NCBI GenBank assembly: GCA_034670405.1
Contig: JAXDDX010000043.1
Span: 2,480,001 to 2,544,000, forward strand
Direction of reading: 5' to 3'
DNA length: 64,000 nt
Origin: Hoplostethus atlanticus
Lineage: Eukaryota; Chordata; Actinopteri; Trachichthyiformes; Trachichthyidae
This document shows, one piece after another, positions 26,700-40,261 of this stretch (position 1 is its first letter; every line of letters starts with the position of its first letter). Below the pieces are notes generated by a model, which worked only from the letters and a program-made list of their open reading frames with translations, ran no database searches and was not told the origin of the DNA. The position numbers were made by a program, and so were the translations under genes.

Positions 26700-28179
26700 G
26701 CTGACGGGCCCGGGCGACTCATCATGGTGAAGTTAGCGACGAAAAGGAAGGGGCATATTTGGTCGATGGACCGTCACAGCAACTGCTACAGTCAAACTTG
26801 CTACCTGATGGGAGCGGATGTAGCACTCCTATTGGTCCTATTGCAAAACACAGTTGAGACAAATAGAAGAGGAGATGTGTGCATAGTTTTACACTGTGTC
26901 ACGAGGCAACTCAAACTTTTCTCAGACGTTTACGCACTCGCACATTCAAAGTCACTTGTGTAGAATTGATTCACACATTTGCAACATATCATTCACAACT
27001 ACAAATATTTCTACACATTTTTTAAACAAATTGTATTTGTTCAAAATGTTTTTACACATTCCAAATCATTTGTGTAAATGTTATTTACATGCAAGTTTCC
27101 ATATGTTTATGAATATCGTTTTACAAGCTCAAAATCTTTATGACCCTATGTTGATTCCATACCCTTTTTTTTTATACATGCTCAAACTAGCAAGCTTATG
27201 TCCCATTAATGCTCAAGTATCTATTGAGATATATATAGATGTAAAAATCTATTAAATGTTCATCACATGTTGTCTTTTCCTTTTTGTGTGCTCTGCGCCC
27301 TGATGGTAGCATGCATATAGTCGATGGACCCTTGGAAAGCTCATCACATGATTGTCCTTGTGTGTCTGACCAATATATAAATATATACATTTTATATACA
27401 TTAATAATTTTGCCAGACAGCAAGTATTGTTTGTTATCTGGAAAAACACGGGAGGGATGTGTGCTCTGGCTCTGCAAATAATCATTCAAAAGATGGCACA
27501 GCTCACTGACCAATTCCCTGTCCATGCAGAAATGTTGGATGCACTGAAGTCAGCACATCTTTTGAATTCAGCACAGCACCCTCTATGCGCCCTGGAAGCC
27601 TTAGCGTCTCTACTAAATACTAAATACAATTCCAAATAGTCCTAGACAAATCATCAGTGTTGCGCAATTCATCATTCATCTCATAAACTTAAGTTGAAGT
27701 CAGAATCCAATTTAAATTCATGAAGCGTGCATCTTACTGGAGGCTGCATCACCACTCCAGGGTTTTAATTGACAAGTGTGACGTGTAAAAAACTGACTTA
27801 GAATCACGGTGTTGCACTTAAAGCATATCTTCAGTCAATTTCAACAGGACCTCTTGTCCTATCATTTTCCATCATACTAATCGATTCTTTGGTATTGGAT
27901 TCTCGAGAGCTACTTGCATCTTGTTTGCCTGGGTGTAGTTCTGCAATACAGGCCAATTGACACTCAAAAAATCAACCCCAAAAGGACCCAAAGCATGTCT
28001 GTTTTCAACATATTGACACTCTAATGAGCCATTTCTATATCTAGTTTTCAGTTCATCCATCACCTGACAACTTTCACTATTTATTTTGCACTACTTTACA
28101 CAGCGGCGCATGTAGACAGGCAGCCACAGCCGACTGGTCATCAAAGCTTAATGAGAAAGGCAAGACTGGGGGGAGGGTG
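26700..28179. other. Intergenic, nothing recognised
   Basis: AT-rich. No gene or clear repeat boundary was found. ATATAT-rich stretches occur near 27230 and 27375. Confidence 0.5.
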
Positions 28180-28570
28180 GGGGTGAGGCTTAGCTTCGAT
28201 CCAGGAGAGAGTTGAGTCAGTGGACTGACTCTTTCCTGGACCCAGCTGCAGCCAGTTGAGGCTGATTGCAGCTGGGTCCTATTTAACCTGTGTGTGACTG
28301 TGTGAGAGGTTGACGGAATGACTGAGTCTGACAGGTGATCGAGAGGATCGGGAGTCGGACTGTCTGCAGGAGAGAGAGTCAACGAGATCAGCAGCAGCGT
28401 CCGAGCGGGGTCCGCGGCTGGGGTGCCGGGACGGAGGTGAGGGCGCGAGCGAGAAAGACGGCGCGAAGCGGCCGTCAACAGCGGCGACCGAGCTCTGCAG
28501 AGGATGCAGCCGGGCGCAGCCTGGAAGGCCTGCCCAGTCGGGGTTGGGGCGGGACTTGTAACTGCTTGTT
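28180..28570 (+). repeat. GC-rich dispersed repeat, copy 2
   Basis: Plus-strand relative of the 9.14-9.54 kb block: GCTGATTGCAGCTGGGTCC, then a TATA-like CTATTTAACCTGTGTGTG, then GGGTCCGCGGCTGGGGTGCC and GGGACGGAGGTGAGGGCGCG. It ends with GAGGATGCAGCCGG, shared with the 37-kb block. No coding frame is convincing. Confidence 0.55.
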
Positions 28571-29042
28571 TACATGTGTAGTGTTTGGAGTAGCTACAAC
28601 ATGATGTCTTATGGGCTGAGAGGGTTATGAAGGTTTCAAGAGGCTTATCTTCCATCTACATGTCAAATTCTTCAAGAATCTGAATCATGTGAATCTCCCC
28701 TAAATTTAGATGGTCAAATGATTGAAGATGCTAAAATCACCTCCAACTGTCTTTCAGTTACTTTGTGATGATATTGCAGCAAATCAACCTCTTTCATGAG
28801 CTACTGTGACACTGAAAATCATTGCTGGCATGAGACTTACTATGGATTAACTAGGAGCTAAGCAGTATTTGACACCACTGAATTTGTCCTCTTCTAAATG
28901 CACCTCACAACCAATTTTCCCCACAGGAGCAGATGAAGATGGGAAAATAAGTCCTTGTGAATGCAGAGACACAATTCTCGATAGAGTCCATGAGTGGATT
29001 GTGACTGCAGACGCACAGCTCTAGCCGGGACCCATCTGGAAC
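28571..29042. other. Intergenic, nothing recognised
   Basis: No exon or repeat boundary was identified between the GC-rich repeat and the LINE tail. Confidence 0.5.
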
Positions 29043-29210
29043 CAGATTCAGAATCAAATTTATTGGCCAAGTACATTAGCACATACAAGGAATTTGACTC
29101 GGTGACGTTGGTGCATTAAAAAACAGACAGGCACAGCAATCACATAAAGAAACTCAAACAGTCAAACAGTATATACATACAGTACATACAATGAAAGAAA
29201 TAAATAACAC
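29043..29210 (-). repeat. LINE 3'-end fragment
   Basis: ATTCAGAATCAAATTTATTGGCCAAGTAC ... AAGGAATTTGACTCGG, read as the complement of a fish non-LTR retrotransposon 3' UTR with a short TTGATTCTGAAT-type tail. No coding part. Confidence 0.5.
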
Positions 29211-29910
29211 TAGGGTTGGGGTTAGAGCATCACTCGGGTGGGTTTTTCCTTTAACCTATCACATGCTACATGACCGGGAACCCAATGACATGTTCCCATG
29301 CACTAGAGACGAGTCTACTAATTTAAACTATGCACCTTGTGTCTGCGGACATTGGCACTTTTCTAGTGATGTTTCTATAGAAACACAATAATGCCACATG
29401 AACCCAAAGGTGGAGGCAAACACATGCTGACGTCTGTGGCCTCTGGAGGTCCATCCTTAGCAACAAAGAAACATATTGTTCTCTGAGAGGATGTTTCCTC
29501 ACATTGTGCTCTGACAGGATATTGCCACACCACTCAAAGGAAGGATGAATGAATTTGCATCGCGCTTTGAAAAGCAAAGCAGAAAATTACAGGACAAATC
29601 TGCATGCAAAGCTTTTCCCTCTATGTGCTTAAATTCAAAGCTTGTTTCTGGCAACCTTGACATCCCAAAACAGTGATTACAAAATGAAGAATGGTCCACA
29701 ACCCCCAACCTGTAATGGGTCGAGTGGCAGCATACATGGTACAGTTCTTTTGAACATGCAATTACAGTCTATCCGGGCATACGCCAATAAATCTTGGATA
29801 CAGATTGAACAAACAGGTAAAGTAATTAAGAATTGCCATTAAGAAACATATCAATAATTTGGTGAATGAGAGGATGATAAAAGCTTGGCATGAGGTGGAT
29901 AAAATCTGGG

Positions 29911-30375
29911 GGTTTGGCACGGTGGCGCAGTGCTTGCACTGCTGCCTCCAAGCAAGAAGGTCTTGGGTTCGGTTCCCACCTGGGGTGCTATTGACTCTGG
30001 GGTGCCCAGGTGGATTATCTCCCGGGCCTTTCTGTGTGGAGTTTGCATGTTCTCCCCGTGCTCATATGGGGTCCTCTTCCACAATAAGGACCCCAATTGG
30101 AAAAAACATGCAAGAAGATCGCCACCTCCTGTCCAGTCCCTGACCACGACGTGGACTTAACACCTGGAGCTGTTGATCCCCAGGCGCCGACGCAGAGGGC
30201 TGCCAACTGCTCCTGGCTGCTCCTGGAGGAGCAGCGGAAAACAGGATGGATCAAATGCAGAGGACAAATTTCCGCAGCCACCCTCCCTGCATGCGTGTGT
30301 GTGTTTGGCGGCCACTACCGACTGCATGCTGTGTGTTGTGTTACACAAACAATGTGGACCAATAAAGTGTGTTTT
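29911..30375 (+). repeat. V-SINE-like tRNA-derived SINE
   Basis: tRNA-like head GGCACGGTGGCGCAGTGC (box A) with box B GGTTCGGTTCC at 29966-29976. It is followed by the conserved body CCTTTCTGTGTGGAGTTTGC/ATGTTCTCCCCGTG (30027-30060), which I know as the shared central domain of vertebrate V-SINEs. The tail ends near CCAATAAAGTG. A small insertion or rearrangement follows the body. Confidence 0.75.
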
Positions 30376-30848
30376 TTTGTTATTTTCCTTCTGACTTCGT
30401 ACCTCGTACTTGTGATCAATTCCAGAGTTCACTATTAATTGATGAACTGTGGGAAAACAGTCCGTTCTGGATATTTTATTATTTTACATATTTAAATCGT
30501 AATAAAAATTAAAAATCAACTCAGTCAAGCTCTGTTTGTGTGTGTGTGTGTGTTTTTGGCAGTTTTACCACGGGGAGAAATGGACTAGCAGCTGTGTGAC
30601 GAATTGTCATTGGATGTTTGCACATCGGATGCTGCCAGAGGGGAAACTGTAAGTAAGAGAAGTTAAAAATGAAGTGGAGAAAGAGAGACACGTCTTCCAG
30701 CCACTCACAGAGACTTCAGCACCCACCAGGCAAATGCAAAAACAACTTGCCACTCAATAGTCTCATTGACTGGTTCAAAAAGGTCAAACAGAAGGCATTG
30801 AGAACAAACATGAGAGGGCACAATAGTTTCGGAAGCCACACTTTATAA
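30376..30848. other. Intergenic, nothing recognised
   Basis: Contains a short (TG)n tract near 30535-30552. No gene seen. Confidence 0.5.
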
Positions 30849-31855
30849 AGGCCAAATCCCAATTCACCCCTTGGCCCTACCCCTTAGCCCTTCCCCTCCG
30901 TTTTGCGCGTTCACGTGTAGGGGTAGGGTGTCCCGATTCTTGTTGTGATCGAGGGGTAGGGCGAAGTGCAAGGGCTACATGGCCCTCCAAACGGAGATTT
31001 TTCAGGGGCACACTACAAACCGAGGGTTAGGAGAAATCTCCCAGAATGACCTGCGAATCAACTGGAAGATCATGGCGACCGCTACACTACCATCCAAAGT
31101 GAACACAAATGTAGTATTTTCTTCGTTAATAAAGATTTAAAAAATATTCTAACCGTGGTATTATCTTAGTTTAATGTCGTTTCAACGTATTATAGACCCT
31201 TTCTTTATAACAAGCATAACAAAAAATCGCTAGTATGCCGATGTCTCTACCTCGCTAGTTAACGTTACAACATTGTTTATAGGCTGATTTGTGCATGACA
31301 GTCCTGCATTTTGACATATTTCCATGTCGCATTTCCCCCCTTTGATAGCATATGACGCCCGAAATATAACTGAAGTCCAGCAGCGAAGTTGCTGCACTTG
31401 TTACGGCTCCTCTAATATCAGTGCAGACTGGCAGGGTAACGTTAGGAGCACGGCTTGCTAGCCTACAGAGCACCGCTAACGCTATTCTGTCAAGAAGTGG
31501 CCCGGTAATGAAGCAGTGGTCTTTTTTATTTGATGACTTGTTTGATCGATTGGTAGCGTGAAGCGTATAAATTGTGAACGAATCGCGAGCGTCCATGCTT
31601 TTCTATCGCCATCAGATGAATGGCAAATGTCACTGTGATAATACCATTATTGCCATAGTAAAGTCCGATAACAAACTTACGTCTGTTTACGTAAACGTCA
31701 TCGATGACGTATCAGGGTCTTGAAGGGTTGTCCCATTTCATAGGGAGAGATTTCAACCACTACCCCTTGTGACTCTGTTTCGAGGGCCAAGCCGAAGGGC
31801 GAGGGAGTCCTCGAAAACGAGCCGTAGGGGTGAAAATGAGAATTGGGATTCGGCC
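30849..31855. mobile_element. Non-autonomous TIR element, about 1 kb
   Basis: The left end GGCCAAATCCCAATTC (30850-30865) is matched by the complement of the right end GAATTGGGATTCGGCC (31839-31854), and the adjoining sequence on both sides is rich in ACCCCT/AGGGGT words. No transposase frame is present. I could not define a target duplication, so the superfamily is open. Confidence 0.6.
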
Positions 31856-33477
31856 TCCACATAATAGACTTTTTCTTTTTTTCAGTTTCTCCAACCTCTA
31901 CTTCAACTTCAGTCTGCGAAATTTAATTTCTTCTTCACCAATGCATCCGTCTCCTGTTTCTCAAATTGAACTCAAGAGAAACAACCACATATCAGCTCAT
32001 GTTGATCTCACTCCAAATGATCTGAAATGAATGTCATTTAACTCTCCTGAATATGAGACCATGAGATTAGAGAAACATCTCAAAGAAAACTCAACATGAT
32101 GTTTTATGACTCCTTCTTCTCAAAGATGCTCAGTTTTCACATCCCCCTCTATTGAAGCCACGGGGCCAGCAGCCATATAGTAGGAATGTGTTACCATTAT
32201 ATATGTTAGCATCTTCACATTTATCTCATAAAGTCTCAAGAATCCTTTCTCTCTATGTTGTCTCCTCATTGCTCCTTTTAGGAGAAACACTTCAGATGGA
32301 GGTGATCACAAAATGATACAAAATTGAGATCTTCCCTGTTTCTTAAGAGATGAAGGAAAGACGACTCTGAGAAAAACATTTTTCCTCTGGGTCCCTTCAT
32401 GCATGTTAAGGGTTATCCATGATGGTCATTACACCTGTGAAAAACTTGCAAAGTTTTTGGAAAGTCTATGGCGATCAAACAGTCTCATAAGGAGCCAAAA
32501 ACAAATATCACAGGACTCATTTGGAAATATATGACAGACACCATGTTTTAATTTTTATTACACAATGCAGAATGATATATATCCATAACATGGTGCATAT
32601 GTCATAAAACATTCATCTGAGTTCTTCTTTATTGGGCTTGATGATTAAATAACAAGACAAGTTAAGGGGTTTTATTTTGAAGGCTGAACGCCCTCAAAAA
32701 TGCAAACTTGCCAATTCGCACAAAAGTTTGAGGACTGTGAATACAGTTAAGCTATGCAAATGGTTGTTTGTGTGAAAATGTTAAATGGAAATGTTAAAGT
32801 GTTAGTGTGAACAAATCATAACAAATTAATGAAATATGAAAAGCATTATTGACAAATGTTACATTAAAAAATGATTTGTTGTCTGACGTTGCCAGTCACC
32901 AAAGTCTCTTGCACAGACACACAGAGCTTGGAGGAAACATTGGTCCTGAGTCCCCTGATGTGAAGGTGTTTTTAGATACCTTCCAAGTAAATCTATCAAA
33001 TTTTTTCTTTGCTCTTCAATATAATGATAATAGGGCAAATGTGTCGTCCCCCGTGAATGATGCAGCTCCCCTCACAACCAATAAATAACAAATATAATAT
33101 GCCACCTCGTTTTGACCTGTAAGTGAAGCGCTCCGCATACACATAATTTCCATGAGTTTCATCAAAATCTGTATCAGCAGTGTCTGAGATATGGCGCGTG
33201 ATGGATGGACGGCCAAACAAAGGGATGGGCGAAGAGCAATCCATCCAGTTGGCGGCCATGAGTAATCTGACTAAAACTGAGGAGCAGGTGGCAGGTTTTT
33301 TTCCAGCTGCTGTCTGTTCTGATGAATAGCATTTGTAACATGCAAACGGTGGAATAGGGTGGGAAACTGAAAAAAGACCCAAAAATACAGAGGCAGTGAA
33401 TCTGATCCGTGTGTATGAATTACAAAAGACATGCCTGTGAGCCTTATGAATTACCCCATTAATACATGGAAGGGCTC
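31856..33477. other. Intergenic, nothing recognised
   Basis: No conserved exon was identified. Open frames at 32849-33088 (plus) and 32996-33382 (minus) overlap, lack known motifs and have no convincing splice context. Confidence 0.5.
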
Positions 33478-34096
33478 TGTGGTGTCGCTACCCCACACTG
33501 CTCCCTTTCCTGCAAAAGAGGGAGCCATCAATAAGGGCTACGGCCCTTTAAGGACAGGTGTTAGCTAGGAAGTGTAGTGAAGGGAGACTACATCCACTGC
33601 CAAATGCTGAGAACGTGGAGGCAACCCAGCTGACACCAATAAGCAATTAGTCACCAGCCTGACCACATAGTGCAGAGCTCCTCAAATCCGGGCCCCGGGG
33701 TCCAGACTGCTGCTGGTTTTCTCTCCTACCAGGAAGTTAATTGCATTCATCTGGCATCCCAGGTCGTAATAAATCCCTGATTAGACAGCTAGAATGGAAA
33801 CTACCTGGCAGAATTGAAAACCAGCAGTAGTCAGGACCCCGAGGCCCGGTTCTGAGGACCCCTGACATAGAGGGAGAGACATGAGGAGAAAGAGGAGGAA
33901 TGGAAGGAGAACCCCTATCTGGGTGTCGCCCGGACCTTGCACCCAACCATACCCCAGACCGGGAAGAACTTTAGCTTGTTTACTCCCCACTCCTTTTTTC
34001 CCTACCATAAATAAACTCTTCTTTTCTGTTGGAAACCTCTCGTGGCCGGTGTTCTTTTCCCCGCTGGGTCTCCCTCCCTATCAGAGAGGTGCCACA
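33478..34096 (+). mobile_element. Solo LTR interrupted by a MITE
   Basis: Starts TGTGGTGTCGCTACCCC and ends GAGGTGCCACA, with inverted TGTGG...CCACA termini. Flanked by GCTC (33474-33477 and 34097-34100). Near the 3' end are AATAAA-type signals (CCATAAATAAACTC at about 34005) and a downstream region typical of R-U5. No internal retrotransposon genes exist, so this is a solo LTR left by LTR-LTR recombination. Without the nested MITE it is about 420 bp. Confidence 0.72.
33673..33864. mobile_element. hAT-type MITE nested in the solo LTR
   Basis: Starts CAGAGCTCCTCAAATCCGGG and ends CCGGTTCTGAGGACCCCTG. The arms share GGTTTTC/GAAAACC and related words. Flanks ACATAGTG (33665-33672) and ACATAGAG (33865-33872) form an 8-bp duplication with one mismatch. 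Confidence 0.82.
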
Positions 34097-34100
34097 GCTC

Positions 34101-36954
34101 GAAGACGGTGACCTTGATACAAGTAATGAGAAATTCTCTCTAGAAAACAAAATGTACTCCCACAAACACAAACAGTAACCCAGGTTAATGAGCACGACAC
34201 ATCGAGCTCAGCCTCCTGACAGCTGACAGTTTCACAAGTAACCCTCCATAGTGGTTTATACTGGTGGTTTTACAGTTCCAGTTGAATAAGTGAACATTCA
34301 ACGCTGTATAACATAGGCCAGTCAAGAGAGACCATTTTTCATTTATGATGACAAGAATAACTACATCTCTTTACGCCACTCCAATGGGAATCAATTAGAT
34401 AAAGACCAAAGATTGTTCATTCATTCATGCCAACTCATTCATAGTGTTGAGAACTGTTTTTTGTTCATTCATGGTAAGTTAAAAAGGAGCACTCGTTTCC
34501 AGCAACACCCAGCTTCACATTTATGGACACATTCCCTGGGAACGGTCCAGTGCAAGTCTTTCCCCCGAGCAATTCCAGAATTAAGTGCTGCACAGCAGGG
34601 ATTTAAGTACATCTGTTGGCTCTGACCTGGAGATGCAATTAAGGCTTGAGAGACAAGAGTTTAGACAGAAAAGTCAATTGACCTGACACTCCACAGGCTG
34701 ATGGGTATAGGAAGTGATTAATTCTGGACTGAAGCTAGAAGGCGTAAATAACGAGAGATGACATGAATGGTGATCTAAGGCTGACATGTCCATGTGGAGT
34801 ACAAATGGAAGTGAACCGCTTATTTAAGAAGAAGCATCAGGAAATCAGGTGGACTTGATGACTGAGGAGATGGGCGGGGATCTGTTTTGTTATATGGGTT
34901 GTTAGTGTGAGTGAGGCCTGGTGTGTGTTAAGTCCTTCATCTGAATTTGGACTCTTTAGTGCCTTGCTCAATGCCAGTAGTTGCTAAGGGAAGGCAGAGT
35001 TTTACTCATTCACATTCACTCACCCAGGTTTTCCCAGTTGGTCCAGGAATTCAAAGCAGCACCCTTGTGGTCACAAGCCCATTTTGGATCTCCATCTGTC
35101 AGAGCTGTGCAGCATCTCAGTAGCTACCAGGTTCAGAAATGAACTGGAGCTCAAGGCAAAAATTCCTGTGAAATAAAAATTAGGGGACAAAAAATGTCCC
35201 AGTAATTAGAAGTACATGCAGAAATGCAGTAATTGCATTTCGCCCATGGTTTGGTTTACTCAACCATGACTAAGAAGCATGCAAGGACGTTCGTCATGGA
35301 GGCTCCAAGCTGAGATATGCACCGTGGTCTTTATTGCTATGACTTTCACACACTGCTACAGCTGAATGAACAAAGGAAAAAAAACAAATAGTATTTATAT
35401 GCCCCGTCCACAAGCACCTGAGTTATTTCGGAAATTGAGAATGATCGATTAGTGCACAACAAATGCTGCTACCGGGCAGGTTTTGGAATAAATGGTAAAC
35501 AGCGGCAGTCCATCAAGACTAAACTAAAAACTGCTCCCTGGACACACAGAACAAAATGTTTTAGGCATTTAGCTGACGACTTCACCGCGAGCAACTCAAA
35601 ATGACTGAGCGAGTAGCGCTTCAGTGGACAAGGACACGTGGCTGTTGCAGGGATAATACCTGCGGCATTTTGATCACCAGAAAGTCTCTCCACCGACGAC
35701 CCACATTACCATGCACTCTGATTCCAGTTGATCATGGAGCAGCTCCAGGTTGTAGCTCCAGGTTGTAATGTGTTATTGAGTTTTATTTCTCTGAGAATAT
35801 TTAATGCTCACATTAGGATCAACATGTGTTTTACTGGACTGCCCTAAGCCATGGAAATGGAAGGTATTGTTATTGCTGTGAGGTAGAAAAGATTAAAAAT
35901 AACATATTTTGTCCCCCAAGAAATATTTCTGATAATTCATTGTCTTTGCTTTGGTTGACAATGAAGCATTTAGGCCCTGATCCTGCTGGACCACACCTTT
36001 ACTGCCGTCTGAGAGCTTAAATAGAGCTTATATAGGGCCTGATTCAGACCTTGCATGCTGGGATATGCAGCCTCCTGTAAATCAAGTTCCTCAGAGATTT
36101 AAGTGTTGCCAATGAATTAAAAATGTGATCAAATTTCTTTGTACCAAAAGAGGCTCTTCATTTTAAAATGTTTTCCCCTCGATAGCTATGATGAGAAGAA
36201 CGTCAAATAAGCTGTCAGGCTCCAAATAAAGAGACACTAGCACCACCCGGATGAGCACCTTGGTCTTTTTTTTTTTTTAGAAAATATTATTTGTTATTTT
36301 CTTTTCATTGTCACACTCTTAAATAAAGAGTGTCATTTTCTAATGCATTGATTTGTGTTACTAATCAACACAACATAATATAAATATATGACACTTAATG
36401 GCACAGCATTAGTTGTTATTGATGTATGTATTGAGTGTAGACAGCAATGACAAGGCCAAAGTCGCTTTTTCACTTAATGCTTTCTACTATGGATACTATA
36501 AACTATTGATAAGAAGAAGAATGGACAGATTTTGTAGTTTATAGTTGTGTTTTTGAATCATATTCATATAATATTCAGTAAATTTGAGCGTTACACAGCA
36601 AAAAACAACTCAAAATGTTAAGCTGTTCAGAGCTTCTCTTCTCACTGGCTTAATAGAAAGTAGCACGAGGAAAACAAACCACAGAAAAAGACAAAACAGG
36701 CTTTTAGAAAGCTGCTGTCTAGTAATCAATAGATGGTGATCTCTGAGTGTAGTGGGTCTAAACACTCCCTGTCAAAGCCTGGCACACCTTCCTACTTTAC
36801 ACTCTGTAGCTGCTGTCAACAGCCGTGATGTATTGATGTTCACAACCATCCGGACTTTAAATTAAGTTTTAGAGAAGATTACAATGTTTTAGGGCAGTTG
36901 AAAGGCAGAATGCCACAATCAAGTGGAAAGTTGTCCATGGCAGCCAGGACTTTT
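34101..36954. other. Intergenic, nothing recognised
   Basis: A fragment at about 35563-35590 (AGGCATTTAGCTGACG) resembles the widespread fish repeat that reads CATTTAGCAGACGC. A SINE-like fragment with GTGCCTTGCTCAATGCC lies near 34960. No gene seen. Confidence 0.5.
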
Positions 36955-37320
36955 AACCTGTGTTTGTGTGTTCAGAGAGGAGATCAACAAAAAAGATCAA
37001 GTCATCAGTAGAGGAGTAGGGATGGAGCAGGAGCAGGACCAGCAGCTGCCGACCTGTCCCAGAGGATGCAGCCGGCAGACCTGGAGAGCTGGCCAGTTGG
37101 GTTTGGAGCTGGAAAGTGTCCTGGAGACTGGCAGATTTGGTGTCGGTGGCTGACCTGGTGGGATGGAGAGGAGGTGCGTCGGCCGGTAGACGACGCTGGA
37201 GATTTATATATGTTTCTGTGATGCAAACAAGGCGGCCTGCCGGCTCGTGAACTCTCCTGTCCTGTGTCTCTGTCTGTCGGGTCCCCAGAGGTAGCGAGTC
37301 CGCTACAGTCATCTGTTTGG
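36955..37320 (+). repeat. GC-rich dispersed repeat, diverged copy 3
   Basis: Shares the GAGGATGCAGCCGG and CTGGCCAGTTGGG-type words and their spacing with the 28.5-kb block, in the same orientation. It then continues into GGGTCCCCAGAGGTAGCG. Relationship is by eye only. Confidence 0.35.
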
Positions 37321-38634
37321 AACATCAAATTTAAAAAATGATCCGTCACGCATGAAGCCTATTCTGGAAAGGTCAGCGCTAATAGTTGCAGGACTGGAGG
37401 ACACTCAGAAATGATGCCATGGGAGCTCTTATTTAATCTCTTAAATCAAAATCAAAACATAATAGACCTTCAAACACATCCTGTAAACAGACATGGATAC
37501 AATAGACCATTCACATATCACAGCAGAGAAGTATGAAACCTTCTATAAATATTGAACATTTCTAGATAAATTAATTAATTTAATGTTTCATTTGAATAAC
37601 TTATTATATCTTTATCAAGTTTTCTGTACTGATGTTTGTGTTCCCTAATACTTGTGACTGATTCGAATACCTCCTTTCAGAGTTTAACAAATGATTTCAG
37701 ATCCTGAGGTGAAGGTGAGCTGGCATGTTGCAGAAAACTATACCTCCTCATGGAGACACACAAATAATTGTGTTTGAAAGAGGACGACGCGTCCTCCTGG
37801 AGACAAACAAGTAATTTCAACAAAGTAATTGGTAGCTTTTTCTTGGACTGAGGCCACAGTACAGCTTACTGCCCATCTCATCCGAATGGTGTTTGACTGA
37901 CTGTTCCAATTAGTCTGGAGTAAGACGAGTGGCCTGGCGGAGAGGGATTGAACTGTCCTTTCCCCTGATAAATGCATACAGTAAATCTTTTTGATCCACT
38001 AAATGCAAAGTAAGAGTTCATGTTCATGAAGACGATGTGAAGCGACGATGTTCAGTCTGAGATTAAAAGGCGTTGCGGCACCAATAATGTGAAGATTACG
38101 TTCCTCCATTTAGCACATCAGGATAGTTTTAAAATAAAAAATATGTACAAATATGATCAAATATCTGGTGCTGTGCAAGGAAGACCAAAGAAACCCCAAG
38201 GGGGTTATCGAGTGGCTCCCTTAACCAGTCTGACATCGTGTGATTGATTTTCTTAGTATTTGTTACATATTTCGGGTTTTCCTCGGTCAAGAACAGAAAA
38301 ACAAGTAAAAGAAAGTAATAGAAACAAACAAGAAAAAGCAAACAAATAAGTAAAGTTGTCCAAACAAGACTGCAGATCTGACTGCGTACCGGCTCAATAG
38401 GCAAACAATTATTGATTAAGAACTGTTCAACATTCTTTTTGAATCGATGGGGAGAAAGGTCAAAGAAGTGGGAAGTTCAGTATAGCTACTTTCTTGAAGA
38501 GAGGCTGTGAGTAGTTTGTGTGACAAGAGCACAAATTGGACATTTTCACATGATCGTCACATGAAAACGTTAGTTAACAGTTAAGCTTAGGCAAGGGTTT
38601 TCTCATGGTTAGATGGGAAAAACCTTTGCATGTG

Positions 38635-38695
38635 TCGGGAATCGAACGCTGGTCGTCGGAGTTGCCCATCGACCCCCTCGACCACCACATTCATA
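38635..38695 (-). repeat. tRNA-like relic
   Basis: Minus strand reads GGTGGTCGAGGGGG (box-A-like) and then GCGTTCGATTCCCGAC (box-B-like) at tRNA spacing. The ends do not form a proper acceptor stem, so it is more likely a SINE head or tRNA pseudogene than a working tRNA. Confidence 0.4.
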
Positions 38696-40261
38696 GTTTG
38701 TGCTATTTCAATGTCAAACTACTTCCTGTTTCTAGTCGTGTCAGCTTCATGTAATCCTTTCATGGTGGGGAAACGTTCTCTCACTTTTAATCCATGCAGC
38801 ATGTTGTTTGCATTTCACGGTATTTCATGTCAAGGCTGTAGGTGATGAAGCTCATCCCCCCTACAGGCTCCCCTCCAATTCAAACCTTCCTGCTGAGGAA
38901 TATCGTTAAATAAGTCAGTAGTAACAGAGTACAACAGGCTCACTAGACTAATTGAATTCATTTTACATTTTAGGCATTTAGCTAAAATTGTTTTCCAGGA
39001 CATTTTACAATGCACCAGGAGAATAATTGCATCAGCAATATCACAAGCAACCAGGAGTGCAAGGGAGAGCCGTGCTATGAAAGCAATCAAAAAAAGGAGC
39101 GAGCAAAGTAGATGTGATTTTTTTCCAAGGCAAATAAGAGCGAGTAGAGTGTGAAGATATCTTAAGGGTGACATGAGGCACTTACAAAGGTAAACATGAG
39201 GAAAAACCTTGTGCACAGCATGTCGGTTGAGAGGTGCTGGTAAGAGCAAGAAAAATATCCACAGAGCCTTCCGCCCAATGCATGCTGGGATAGGCTCTGG
39301 GTATGGTGTGGAAAATTAATGAGCAAATGAAAAACAGACACCATATATATACAGTACACACACACACACACACACATACATATGCAGTAGACATGTGTAC
39401 TGCTGTTTATGTCTTACTGATCGATGGGTGTAGATCGATTCAGGTTTCCCACCTTTACAAAAGGAAAAAGTCATAAACCTTTTTCAGATCTTGGGGGACA
39501 TGGGTGTGAAAGCAATTCGATTTAAAATGGTACCATGTTGGACCACACAGGGCTCCTGCAAATCAGTGTGAGATGAAACCACATTGTCACTTAACATTAC
39601 ATGTCCATCAATCACGAGACCTGGAAAACTGCCAGAGACAATGTGTTTGGTTCCGCTGTGAAGAAGGCGGGCGCACACACAATGGCAAACAGGGGTTGTG
39701 AGTATGATTTACATGTTAATTCAGGGCCACTTTTGGAAATGCTTTTTCATGCCTGTGATCAGTCACAGCATTACAATATGCATTACAATTTGAACTGGCA
39801 GGATGCCGGGATAATTGAATGAGGTTGAGCTGTGGACGTGACGCTCAAGGACAGGCATTTGGTTGGTTCTGAGTGAGTCACCCACTTAGACAGTGGACAA
39901 TCAAAGAAGACTTAAGAAGGCTTACTTCATTTCAAAATGGATTTACTTCCTCTATGTATATATATATATAAAATATTCTTTTTATTCTTTACTTTACTTC
40001 ATTTCCAGAATTATTTGTTTCTTCTATATTTAGTTTCTTATTCTTATATATTCTTATTCTCATGGTTAGGGCCATTTCTCTGACCTTTGCTTTAATGATA
40101 AAGTGAAGTCTGAACTCGCTATAAATGTTGAATATCGCCCCAGCTGAGGCGTACACATACACATCAGACCCAGAGTATTACTCCCAGACGCTGAATAGAA
40201 ACATATCCATCCAGCTAGCTTGATCACGCGCTGATAGCCTGATCGCGCATATTTTCGTCTC

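Noticed and set aside
38635-38695. Functional tRNA gene
   Set aside because: Box A and box B are present, but the acceptor stem does not pair and no proper anticodon loop is evident.
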